Part shown: positions 1 through 9,970 of the stretch, in pieces
How positions within the stretch are numbered: position 1 is the first letter of the stretch
Layout: each line of letters opens with the position of its first letter
Assembly (NCBI RefSeq): GCF_030269925.1
Contig: NC_085133.1
Span: forward strand, 7,026,001-7,090,000
Direction: 5' to 3'
Length of the DNA stretch: 64,000 nucleotides
DNA from: Bombyx mori
Lineage: Eukaryota; Arthropoda; Insecta; Lepidoptera; Bombycidae
Program-made: the position numbers and the translations under genes
The notes under the pieces: generated by a model
Databases searched by the model: none
What the model saw: only the letters and a program-made list of their open reading frames with translations
What the model was told of the DNA's origin: nothing

Positions 1-847
1 TGAAGAGATAACGAAATTAATATTCATAAAAATTCGACACCAATTTCTAGAAGCCGTATTGATATTATCGAATATTGTCCGATCGCTATCAAACTTTATC
101 GTTAGATAAACATCGATGTGTATCGCTTTGATAAGCAATATTTCATTTGATATATAATATAGTTAGATCATTTAGATTCATGTTAGTGATTTAATTTGTA
201 TATGTACATTCCAATTCAGGTAGTCGGAACGTGATTCAAAGTTTAAATAACAAAGTACATACGGATATCTATATAAAAACTAAGCAGCCATAGTTCGATT
301 GGTGAAATTTTAACGTACAGGTTAAAAAGACATACACAGAGATAGGGAGAGAGAGAAAGAGATAGAGAGAGTATGCTTTATTGTACATAGTAATAAACAA
401 AAATGCAAATCATTAAATACAAAATGTACAAATGGGTGGTTTAATCGCTAAGAGCAATCTTTTTCAGACAACCATCACGTGAACAAGAATCCCTTCAGGA
501 AACAAATAAACCGCGGTGTACCTAAAATTATCTTCTTGCTCGACAAGTTCACATGATTTTTTTGGGAAGAGATAGGTAGTAATAATTGTATTTTTTACCG
601 AGGCAAGTACTAAAGCCCGCACACGGATTCTTATTCCGAGAGCGAAACAGTCGTGTGTTGGGATTTAACGGAAAGGGATAACCATAGACTTTGAACTTAT
701 GTTTCAAGATGGATCGACAATCAAGTTTTGATTGCCTCTGGCAATTACTTAAGCCCAGTTTGGGCTTTGATATCGTTCAATGCAATCGCAAAAACAATAT
801 TAAAAATACAAGAAAGCGATATGTTTATTTTATTTTTTTATTTCATT
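1..847. other. Non-coding AT-rich stretch, no gene seen
   Basis: I see no splice-supported exon or recognisable protein here. A short GA-rich simple repeat (about 337-372) is the only distinct structure. Sequence just before 848 is T-rich and is the A-tail of the antisense SINE that follows. Confidence 0.5.
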
Positions 848-1275
848 GATAGGTGGACTAGCTCACAGCCCACCTGGTGCTAAGTGGTAACCAGAGCCCA
901 TAGACATCTACAACGTAAATACTGCCACCTACCTTGAGATATGAGTTCCAAGGTCTCAGGTATAGTTACACCGGCTGCCCTACCTCTCAAACCGAAACGC
1001 ATTACTGCTTCACGGCAGAAACAGGCAAGGTGGTGGTACCTACCCGCGCAGACTCACAAGAGGTCCTACCATCAGTAATTACGCTAATTATAATTTGTCG
1101 GGTTTGATTTTTATTACACGATGTTATTCCTTCACCGTGAAAATCAATCGTGAACATTTTGTTAAGTGCGTATTTCATTAGAAAAATTGGTACCCCCTTG
1201 GGGTCCGAATACCCGTGCATCGCTCAATACGAATGCCCTGGACGCCTGATCCTTTAGGCCACGACGACTTCAATA
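848..1275 (-). mobile_element. Bm1: Bm1 SINE, near full length
   Basis: This is the most complete Bm1 copy in the window. Read on the minus strand it starts with a tRNA-like head (1200-1275, with a B-box-like 'GGGTATTCGGACCCC'), continues through the body shared by all other copies, and ends in an A-rich tail at about 838-850. The other copies are mostly 5'-truncated versions of the same body. Confidence 0.85.
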
Positions 1276-1924
1276 GACGATATTCATATTTCCTTCTGAT
1301 GCCATGAAACTTTGAGATGAATGAAGTATTTAATTTGGACCTCAATCTAAGTTAAGACTTATTTATAGTAATGAAAAAACACAAAAACAAAAAACAAAAA
1401 CAATATCATTTTATAATTAACGACGAATTATGAAATTAGTCTTGCAGATTGAAGAACCATTGATAAGTTTGAGGCTACTAAAATTAACATTCGATTCTTA
1501 TCACAAAAACAGAACGTACTCGATTTAATCTATCTAACTTCTATTTATACATGATATCAGTTAATAAGTCCCATTTGTTTGTATAAATATTAGAAATGAA
1601 TTAGTCCAAATGGTTCCGTACAATCGCCTTGCCTTTTCTCTGCCCTTAATTCAATGCACCTTCAGGTCTTACAAGCAGCAACCATATGTTGATCTCTTTA
1701 GTGACCTCACAATCAAATAATTATTAATAGCTTTAAAGTAAAATTCATGCCTTAACCTCGAGGGGACAAGGTAGCTTTTTTTTGTCCTACCTAAGCTGGT
1801 AACTTAGGCTTAGGTATCTGACTAATCCGGGCTGCCCCACCTTCATATAACTAAATAGTCGTTCCACTTAATACGAATAGCTCTCGTAATCCGCATTAAT
1901 ACTTTTCCTACTGGTAGTATCTCC

Positions 1925-2150
1925 TCTTTTCTTTTTCTCCACCTTATCCCACTAGGTGGGGTCGGCACAGCTAATTTTTCTCTTCCATTCTCTTCTATCA
2001 GCCGTCATCTCAACACTCACTCCTCTCTCTCTCTCATATCGTCATTCACACACACCACTTCTTTGGTCGACCTCTTCCCCCTCTACCTTGCACTACCATT
2101 TCCATACATCTCCTAGTCACATGCATGCATTCTACTGGTAGTATGTCAAA
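1925..2150 (-). mobile_element. RTE-like retrotransposon C-terminal fragment
   Basis: The minus strand reads a decayed reverse-transcriptase tail with the motif GRGRPKK(W) and ends near a 'GCCGACCCCA' stretch, as does the better kept copy at 61660-61800. Stops and small shifts interrupt it. Assignment to RTE rests on this GRGRPKKW-type tail only. The flanks 1276-1924 and 2151-2250 show no gene. Confidence 0.5.
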
Positions 2151-2254
2151 TTTTTTTTTGTAGTAAATCGGAGGTCTGGCCAATTAGACCACAAATGCCA
2201 TTTTTTATATAAAGCGAAATAACAGTGAACTGCCGGTATTCATTGAATCGTTTT

Positions 2255-2690
2255 GTTATATATTTTTTCTAGTAACCTCGAGGGTTATTCTAGATTCACC
2301 GAACTAGTCGGTGAGGTAGGTGAGCTCACGGGACTCAAACCGAGTGTATTGCTAACACTGGCCCTAGCAAGAGCAGTGCTTCGCAGAATCTACCACTGGA
2401 TCGGAACGCGACCCACTGAGAAGATCCGGCGAGAAACTCAGTGGGCTGTGTCTGAGGGTTAATTTACTCGTCGAGCCCTTTGTCGAAAGCGACAGGTTCG
2501 GCGATGACGGTGACCGGTGCTTGAGGTACCTAAAAGCACCGTTAAAGGATCGGAAGGATCCGTAATGACGTACTTAGGGCGACGTCGACTGTTTACCAAT
2601 CGGTCCACAGGATCGGGTATGTGCAAACAGAAGCCTTCAGACGATGCACACGCGATCCCTGTGGAGGCGTAGGTATATATAGCAAACGAA
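2255..2690 (-). repeat. Dispersed repeat family B, long copy
   Basis: Copy of a family found at least a dozen times here. Core features are 'GAGCTCACGGGGCTCAAACC', 'GCAGTGCTTCGCAGAATCTA' and 'AACTCAGTGGGCTGTGTC'. In better copies (for example 53140-53555) the A-tail follows 'CTATCAGCTTAGGTAGG', so this copy lies antisense. No protein is seen in any copy. It behaves like a SINE or the 3' end of an unidentified non-LTR element. Confidence 0.7.
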
Positions 2691-2754
2691 ATCCCCAAAA
2701 AAAAAACCTAAATTCCGTATTTATGAATCTAATTACCGGATTACCCGAGAAGAT

Positions 2755-2774
2755 TATTTTTTTTTATTATATAT

Positions 2775-2806
<32 letters not shown>

Positions 2807-2885
2807 ATATATTATATTATATATATATTATATATATATTATATATTATATATTTTTTTATTATATATTTTATATTATTTTTTTT
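2755..2885. repeat. AT-rich (TATAT)n simple repeat
   Basis: About 130 bases of near-pure TA/TATTA repeat. The apparent Tyr/Ile-rich reading frame across it is an artefact of the repeat. Confidence 0.9.
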
Positions 2886-3090
2886 TTGTTGGGCGGTACT
2901 TGTGAACTAGGTTGTGATTAGAAGTGCTCTTAGTTAATTACATTTTTAAAATAGTAAATCAGTTTAATTTTAAAGTGTAATGATATATATGCATAGACTG
3001 TAACACTTTTTACCTGCCGGCAGTGATTCCACTGAATAAAAACACTACAGAACATATTTTTTTTTTTTTATTAAACTTCACAACCACACA

Positions 3091-3843
3091 ATGGAAGGTA
3101 TTCAGCAGTCCATGGCACAATTGACTGATATATTCAACAAGAAATTTGCAGAATTTGAGGTAAGACAGCAGAAACTGAGCGCTCCATCCACTTCAACACT
3201 CTCCACACTGGAAGAAGAGTTTCTTGCTTTTAAAACTTTCACTCTGAATGCGCTTCGTGCACTACAGACTCAAGTGGAGCTCATTTCACTTGAAAATGAT
3301 CGCCTAGAAATGCACTCAAGGAGAAAAATTCTTCTGATACACGGTGTTCCTGAACAACAGAAAGAGGACACTTTAGCTACAGTTGTCGAAACCATTGTCA
3401 GTAAATTGAAACTTAAGGACTTTAATACATCTAACATTTCCCGGTGTCACAGAATGGGTAAAACATTTACTCCAGAAAGATCTAGGCCCATTCTTTTGAA
3501 GCTATGCGACATGAACCTGCGTTCTAAGGTTTGGGCTGCTAAGACTTTGCTTAAGGGCTCAGGAATAACACTCTCCGAGTTCTTGACTAAAAGACGTCAT
3601 GATATTTTTATGTCTGCACGTCAACGCTTCGGAGTAACCAGGTGCTGGACTCGGGACGGCTGCGTTTACGTTCAGGGATCGGATGGGGTGCGACATCGTG
3701 TCGAAGTGATGTCTGATCTGGATGCTCTTGCCAAGACGACTATGCCAGAAGATGCTGCTCAAAAGAGGGCACAAACCGGCAAGGACACAAAGGAGTCTGC
3801 AGCTGCAACCAGACCAAAACGTGTGGCTGCGAACAAGAAGTAG
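3091..3843 (+). CDS. LINE ORF1 protein (coiled coil plus RNA-binding type)
   Basis: 250 aa from ATG 3091 to TAG 3841-3843. Residues 1-85 are rich in Glu, Leu and Gln and look like a coiled coil (LEEEFLAFKTF, LISLENDRLEMHSRR). The centre (about 88-200) matches the ORF1 type of insect LINEs: RRKILLIHGVPE, then ISRCHRMGK, RPILLKL and TKRRHDIF, resembling the RRM-like/CTD region of L1-type ORF1 proteins. The C terminus is Lys/Arg/Ala rich, plausible for nucleic-acid binding. Family knowledge: such proteins coat LINE RNA and act as chaperones. The frame is intact. The clade is inferred from the neighbouring ORF2. Confidence 0.75.
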   Translation: MEGIQQSMAQLTDIFNKKFAEFEVRQQKLSAPSTSTLSTLEEEFLAFKTFTLNALRALQTQVELISLENDRLEMHSRRKILLIHGVPEQQKEDTLATVVETIVSKLKLKDFNTSNISRCHRMGKTFTPERSRPILLKLCDMNLRSKVWAAKTLLKGSGITLSEFLTKRRHDIFMSARQRFGVTRCWTRDGCVYVQGSDGVRHRVEVMSDLDALAKTTMPEDAAQKRAQTGKDTKESAAATRPKRVAANKK

Positions 3844-4546
3844 TGTTCGTTCTTGGTGTCATTCACTGCTTCTTTATTTGTTACCCATTGCAATTGTCTG
3901 TCCATTATTGTCATTGTCCAAATTTAGTTATAACTGATGTAGAATGTAGTTTAGAATTTAGTTAAAATATTATTTTTATTAAGTAGGTAAATACTCAAAG
4001 TTATTGTCTTTTTGACTGTTGACATTACTTGTCATTGGTAGTTGTTGTTATTGTATAAGGCTATGGAAGCTGCCATACAGCCACTCTGTTTTATTTTTTA
4101 TTTTTTATTTGTTACGTTTTGTTTTTGCTGTTACACTATTCTTACGTTCTATTAATGTTTTAACAACTTTTTAAGATTCCTTTTATTTTTAATTACCTAT
4201 TAGTGTTATAATTAGTTATTTTTAATAATTTTGTGTTAATATTTTTTTTTTTTTTTTTTTGTATTTGTTTTGTTTTAATTTATAAATAGTTTATTTTATT
4301 TTATTCTACATCAGTTCGTAATTTGTAATTGCACTTCATGTTGTATTTGGTAAATGCAATGCACATGGTAAAATTTGTTTCTGTCTTGTTTAAGTTTTAA
4401 TTTTTAAGTTTTCTCTTCGTATCAGACGCCGGCAGGTTGAGTGAATGTATTTATTTTTTGTTTATTAATATTGTTTATATATATATTATTGTTAGTGTTA
4501 TATATATTTTTGTTACTTATTTGTGTTTATAATAGGTATTATCTTT

Positions 4547-7495
4547 ATGATTGATATTTTGAATTGTAGTGATAGTAGTGACTATTTATCTATTACTTCA
4601 TCCAGTAGCGGAAGTGAAGATAGCTTCTTGAGTATCCCTTCCCTCGCAGAAACGTTGGACTCTAATTTCTCCGATGTGTCTAGGAATCTGAATGTAGTTC
4701 ACATAAATGCGCAGAGCATTCCGGCTCATTTCTCTGATATGCTGGTATCTTTTGATATAAAAAACATCCATGCTGTATTAGTCTCCGAGTCTTGGCTTAA
4801 ACCGTCTCTTCCTTCTATCTCGTATTCTTTACCCGGCTTCAACCTAATTCGCAATGATAGAATCGGCAAAGGCGGCGGTGGTGTTGCCATATACCTACGC
4901 TCCCATATACCATATACTATCGTTAGCGCCTCCGACCAATCACCCTTGCCGAATGTCAGCGAGCACTTGTTCATTGAAGTCGGTCTAACACATGCTAAAA
5001 TCTTACTTGGAGTCTTTTATAGCCCATCTCTTCACATTAATTATTTTTCTTCTTTTGAAAAGGTCTTGGAAGACCTACTTCCTTGCTATGAGCACACCAT
5101 AATTATGGGTGACTTCAATACCTGCCTTCTTAAACGTGATCATCGTTCTTCTTCCTTAGAAAGCATTGTCACGTCGAGCAACATGCACATTCTCCCACTT
5201 AGCGCTACCCACCATTTTCCAAATTCTTCCCCATCCCTGCTTGATCTCATCTTAGTTTCTTCCCTAGAGCATGTTGCCAGGCACGGACAATGCTCAGCTG
5301 ACTCTTTTTCCTATCATCATCTGATTTTCTTATCCTACAAAATTCGGCCTCCTAAACGTAAACCTACCGTTATTCTGCAACGCAATTTTGGTAGAATGGA
5401 CATGGATGCATTTTTTGCGGATGCCAAAACTGTAGATTGGGAGCCTGTGATGGCGGCTAGCTCAATCGATGACCAAGTGGCAATATTTAATTCACTAATG
5501 ATCCGTTTATATGACATCCATGCTCCCTTAAGGGCGATAAAAATTAAACATCAGCCGGCGCCTTGGATCACTGACCATATTAGAGATCTGAAGAGGAGAA
5601 AGTCTGCGGCTAAGACTAAGTATAAGTTGCGCCCAACCGAGTTTAACCGAACACGTTATGTTAAGATCAGAAATCGTTGCAATATGGTGTGTAGAGATGC
5701 TCAAAGACGTCACATTCATGATTCCGTTAAAGTTGAGGATCCAGCAAAAGTCTGGAAATTTCTAAGGTCATTAGGAGTTGGTAAACCTCGTCAAGAGTGT
5801 AATTCTACAAACATTAACATTGATCAGATGAACATTTTCTTTACTTCTTCGTCTTTATTAGATGACGTTGTTAAGTCATCTACCATTAATTCTCTTTCTA
5901 ACATTACCGCTCCTGACTATTCTTCTTTTAAATTTCGTCAATTCACAGCTTGTGATGTTCGAAGGAGTATCCTTTCTATAGCGTCCAATGCTATCGGAAC
6001 AGATAGTATAAGTCGTAATATGGTCATCCCATTAGTTGATATCCTGCTTCCTATTCTTTGCCACATCCTTAATTTTTCAATTTCCAACTGTGTGTTTCCT
6101 TCTGTTTGGAAAGAAGCACAGATAATACCTCTGCCAAAAAAACCTAACCCTAAATCCTTTTCCGACTATCGACCTATATCCATTCTTCCTTTCCTATCTA
6201 AAGTCCTCGAACGCCTTATCCATAACCAGTTGAGTTCGTTCCTTAATAGTCATGATCTCCTGAACCCCTTTCAGTCCGGTTTTCGTCCTGGCCATAGTAC
6301 AGTCACTGCTCTGGTAAAAATCACCGACGACATACGCCTGGGTATGGAAAACGGTCAGTTAACTGTCTTGACACTGCTGGACTTCAGCAATGCATTCAAT
6401 ACGGTTGATTTTGACATACTACTTGCCGTTCTTCGCTCCTTCAACATATCTCCAACTGTGATTGAATGGTTTCGTAATTACCTGTACGGACGCCGACAGT
6501 GTGTTCGCCTTGGTGAATCGATTTCATCTTGGTGCAATACATCTGCCGGAGTGCCTCAGGGTGGCGTTTTATCTCCTCTTTTGTTTTCTCTTTTCATTAA
6601 TTCAATATCTTGTAATCTCACTTCGTCCTACCACCTTTATGCAGACGATCTTCAGCTGTATTGTCAAGCTCCACTTCCTCAGTTACATGATGCTATTCGA
6701 ACTATGAATAGCGACTTACGCGTCTTATCTGAGTGGAGTCACGCGTACGGCCTTAAACTGAATCCAACAAAAACGCAGTGTATAATTGTTGGCAGCCAAA
6801 GGACATGCAGTAAGATAGAGTGGACACATCTTCCCCAATTGTCTCTTGACGGGATAAACATCCCGTTTAGTGACACCGTTAAAAATCTTGGTGTTATCAT
6901 TGACCGCAGTTTGTCATGGGGACCACAACTGGTGTCAGTCAGTCGCAAACTATTTTCCTCTGCAGGTTCCTTACGTAGGTTGCGTAATTTTCTTCCAACA
7001 TCTACTAAAATTGCACTTGCACAGTCTCTGTTACTCCCCATTATTGATTATGCCGACGCCAGCTATCTTGATCTAACCGAGGCCCAGCTAAATAAACTTG
7101 AGCGGCTTCAAAATTTTATCATAAGGTTTATATTTGGTTTACGCAAATATGACCACGTCTCTGAGTATCGAGTTAAGCTCAAGTGGCTTCCTATTCGTTA
7201 TCGCCGGAATGTTCATATATTGTCTCTTCTTTACAGTGTCCTGTTTAATTCCTCGTCCCCGCGCTACCTTCAGGAACGTTTTGATTTCCTACATACTGCA
7301 AGCTCTCATTCACTCAGGTCATCGGAGAATTTAATGCTGAAGTTTCCGGCTCACGGGACGTCATTTTATGACCATTCCTTTGCGGTTGAGGCTGTCCGTT
7401 TATGGAATGCGTTACCCTTAAGCGTTAAACTATCTTCCTCGCCGGAAATTTTCAAGTCCAGATTGAAATCGCACTACTTTGCTTCTATAATATAA
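4547..7495 (+). CDS. LINE ORF2: endonuclease-reverse transcriptase
   Basis: 982 aa from ATG 4547 (the open frame extends 24 bases upstream to a GTG, but ATG is preferred) to TAA 7493-7495. An N-terminal APE-type endonuclease (about residues 48-270) shows VVHINAQSIP, the ESWL motif and IIMGDFNTCLL. The reverse transcriptase follows: SDYRPISILPFLSKVLERLI, QSGFRPGHST, motif A as LLDFSNAFNTVD, GVPQGGVLSPLLFSLFIN, and the catalytic YADD at about residue 698. The tail contains LWNALPLSVK, the usual C-terminal block of this LINE group. The protein nicks target DNA and reverse transcribes the element RNA in place. No stop or frameshift was seen. Confidence 0.9.
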   Translation: MIDILNCSDSSDYLSITSSSSGSEDSFLSIPSLAETLDSNFSDVSRNLNVVHINAQSIPAHFSDMLVSFDIKNIHAVLVSESWLKPSLPSISYSLPGFNLIRNDRIGKGGGGVAIYLRSHIPYTIVSASDQSPLPNVSEHLFIEVGLTHAKILLGVFYSPSLHINYFSSFEKVLEDLLPCYEHTIIMGDFNTCLLKRDHRSSSLESIVTSSNMHILPLSATHHFPNSSPSLLDLILVSSLEHVARHGQCSADSFSYHHLIFLSYKIRPPKRKPTVILQRNFGRMDMDAFFADAKTVDWEPVMAASSIDDQVAIFNSLMIRLYDIHAPLRAIKIKHQPAPWITDHIRDLKRRKSAAKTKYKLRPTEFNRTRYVKIRNRCNMVCRDAQRRHIHDSVKVEDPAKVWKFLRSLGVGKPRQECNSTNINIDQMNIFFTSSSLLDDVVKSSTINSLSNITAPDYSSFKFRQFTACDVRRSILSIASNAIGTDSISRNMVIPLVDILLPILCHILNFSISNCVFPSVWKEAQIIPLPKKPNPKSFSDYRPISILPFLSKVLERLIHNQLSSFLNSHDLLNPFQSGFRPGHSTVTALVKITDDIRLGMENGQLTVLTLLDFSNAFNTVDFDILLAVLRSFNISPTVIEWFRNYLYGRRQCVRLGESISSWCNTSAGVPQGGVLSPLLFSLFINSISCNLTSSYHLYADDLQLYCQAPLPQLHDAIRTMNSDLRVLSEWSHAYGLKLNPTKTQCIIVGSQRTCSKIEWTHLPQLSLDGINIPFSDTVKNLGVIIDRSLSWGPQLVSVSRKLFSSAGSLRRLRNFLPTSTKIALAQSLLLPIIDYADASYLDLTEAQLNKLERLQNFIIRFIFGLRKYDHVSEYRVKLKWLPIRYRRNVHILSLLYSVLFNSSSPRYLQERFDFLHTASSHSLRSSENLMLKFPAHGTSFYDHSFAVEAVRLWNALPLSVKLSSSPEIFKSRLKSHYFASII

Positions 7496-7801
7496 CTGTA
7501 TAAGTTCCTACTTCTTTTGTATTTTATCTTGTATATTTTTAGTATTTATTTGTATTTAATCGTATGTAAGTTTATCTTATATGGTATTTATTTTTCACAT
7601 GTGTATTTAAGTATATATTTTTATGTAAGTTTATTAAGATATAGCACCGTCCAGTTAACTTATTCCTCTCCCTGCAAGGTTGCCTGGAAGAGATCGCTTT
7701 CAGCGATAAGGCCGCCGATTTATATACCGACTTTTGTTTTATTACTTTACTGTGTACATATTAAGGTGTTATATAAATAAAGAGTTATTATTATTATTAT
7801 T

Positions 7802-8184
7802 AAGATTATGTATTCACCGATTTTAATCATATAACGTGCGATAAAAAATCACTCGTTGCGCTGAATTCGCGGTGTCATGACGCGAACCTACCACACGTAT
7901 ACACGTCAGCAATGGGAAGCTGTTATGATTGTGAGTGTACAAACAAAAATGCTCTAGTAAGAAATTTGTGTGAATTGTGATTGGCTTAGTTTATTGTGGT
8001 TTATATCTACTCTATTCCAAGTGTGAGATTGTGTTATATAATTTTTTTTCTCTATATATTATTTTTCAACGATAGATTCACTAAGAATTATTTGAAACAA
8101 AAATTAATATTTGTGTACGTTTTAATTTTTTATTTTGTCGTATGCACGGGAAAGCTAGTTCACAAATCGCTAGGTCTTGAGTGT
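7802..8184. other. Non-coding stretch after the LINE
   Basis: AT-rich sequence with no recognisable exon. Open frames here are short and of biased composition. Confidence 0.4.
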
Positions 8185-8350
8185 GCCCACTGAGTTTCTC
8201 GCTGGATCTTCTCAGTGGGTCGCGATTCCGATCCGGTGGTAGATTCTGCGAAGCACTGCTCTTGCCAGTGTTAGCAACACTCCGGTTTGAGCCCCGTGAG
8301 CTCACCTATGCGTTAGGGCGAAGCTGAAATAGCCTCTCAAGGATATCAGC
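8185..8350 (+). repeat. Dispersed repeat family B, 3' part with A-tail
   Basis: Sense copy: 'CCCACTGAGTTTCTCGCTGG' block, the 'GCAGAATCTACC' block in reverse, then 'TATCAGCATTGGTAGG' followed directly by AAAAAAA. It shows which end of family B carries the A-tail. Confidence 0.7.
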
Positions 8351-8754
8351 ATTGGTAGGAAAAAAATAGTTGAGTGATTACCGAAGCCCATCGACGTCAC
8401 GTGGTGAGCACAATTACCCACCTTCAGATAATAATAATATGATGTGAATTATCCTCTTTTAGTTCATCCACAAATAAAAGACGTGAAATCTAAACCTCCA
8501 TTGTTTTTGTATTAAGTTTGTATTAAGATTTTTTTGTTTTATTGCTTACTGTGTTATTACGTATTCAGTCTAAGAAGTGGGATAATAACGGTAACAATTC
8601 GATTGACACTTTAACCTTTTTGTTATAAATTCAAACATATCAAAGACAGAATCCAAAGATGATTACGGTGTATTCGCGAAATATCGCACCTTATTCGGCC
8701 TCTAAGCTTAAGACCACTGTACGCAATCAATCTTAACATATTTGAAACATCTAA

Positions 8755-8987
8755 CTGGTGGTATGACCTCTTGTGAGTCCGCACGGGTAGGTACCACCAC
8801 CCCGCCTATTTCTGCCGTGAAGCAGTAATGCGTTTTGAAGGGTGGAGCAGCCGCTGTAACTATACTGAGACCTTAGAACTTATATCTCAATGTGGGTGGC
8901 GCATTTACGTTGTAGATGTCTATGGGCTCCAGTAACCACTTAACACCAGGTGGGTTGTGAGCTCGTCCACCCATCTAAGCAATAAAA
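8755..8987 (+). mobile_element. Bm1: Bm1 SINE
   Basis: Sense copy from 'TGGTGGTATGACCTCTTGTG' to 'CATCTAAGCAATAAAAAA'. It is 5'-truncated and lacks the tRNA-like head. Flanks 8351-8754 and 8988-9580 show no gene. Confidence 0.85.
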
Positions 8988-9580
8988 AAGGGTTAATTTT
9001 AATGTAGTTCGTTTTTTTCTAACCACGGTGTGTTTAGATAATACTTCTACTTTCCAGTATCCAATACCCGATCCCAATAATTGCTTCGGCAGTTTTGTTA
9101 ATACACAGAGACCACGATTTTGTTTTGTTTAACAGTTCCTAATATTTCGACGTCGTTGCAAAGACTGCGAGCTAATTATTCTTCTTCTCTCCTTAGTCGC
9201 ATACTTCATTGCTGAAGGTCGTGTCCCTGAAAGCCCTTCGTGGCTCTTTGTACCATCAGCTTCCATTTCCTTCGGTTCTCGGTTTCTAATTGTTAGGAGC
9301 GGATTATTATATAACTTTCCTTTTTCTGGAATTCGATGACTACTCTACCGTACGCTAACGATAGGGAAATAATAATATGATCTCTGGAAGCGCATCTTGG
9401 TTGAACGCGATTGATTTCTCTAATTAAGTTGGCGATGTAAAAAAATACTTTTGGAACATGAACAAATGTTTTTAGTTTAAGTTTCATCATATTTTCACAT
9501 CCATGACGAAACTTAAGCAACAGAATCAACGATGGTCCGAGAACCAAAAAACCTATACAGCATTATTTTTTTGTGAACAG

Positions 9581-9970
9581 CAAATGTCCGCGCAATTGGG
9601 CCGCGACAGAGAAAGAGAAAGGGATAGAGACAGAGACCGTAGCGGCTCTGGGGGCGAAAGAGACGACGCTTCATCCACAGGCTCCGAGCGTCTATACGAA
9701 CAAGACATCGCCATATTGAACCGTTGCTTCGACGACATAGAGAAGTTCATAGCAAGATTACAGCATGCGGCTGCAGCTTCAAGGGAATTGGAGAGGAGGA
9801 GAAGGTCCCGAGGAGGCAAGCGAGCGGCGGCTGGTGAAGGAATGCTCGCAATGAGAACCCGTCCTCCGCCAGAGCGTGATTTTGTCGATGTTTTGCAGAA
9901 ATTTAAGCTGTCCTTCAATCTGTTGGCACGTTTGAGAGCTCATATCCATGACCCGAATGCTCCAGAGTTG
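9581..9970 (+). CDS. Eps8: Eps8 exon 1 of this window
   Basis: Acceptor after 'TTTTTGTGAACAG' (9578-9580), donor 'TTG|GTGAGT'; starts and ends in phase 0. It encodes an Arg/Asp/Glu-rich charged run (RERERDRDRDR), then LYEQDIAILNRCFDDIEKFI, matching the Eps8 block that follows the PTB domain. The ERD run is low complexity and probably a disordered linker. Confidence 0.88.

Larger units (their letters stand above)
3000..7801 (+). mobile_element. Full-length two-ORF LINE, CR1/Jockey-like
   Basis: A complete-looking non-LTR retrotransposon. ORF1 (3091-3843) and ORF2 (4547-7495) are both open, separated by about 700 bp of AT-rich sequence. The 3' end is a short UTR with AATAAA (about 7776-7784) and a terminal (ATT)n run ending near 7801. 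The exact 5' edge is uncertain (somewhere in 2890-3060) and I could not identify a target-site duplication. CR1/Jockey placement is from endonuclease and RT motifs by eye. The intact frames suggest a recent insertion. Confidence 0.75.

Noticed and set aside
2621..2905. Tyr/Ile-rich 94-aa frame
   Set aside because: Translation of an AT microsatellite.
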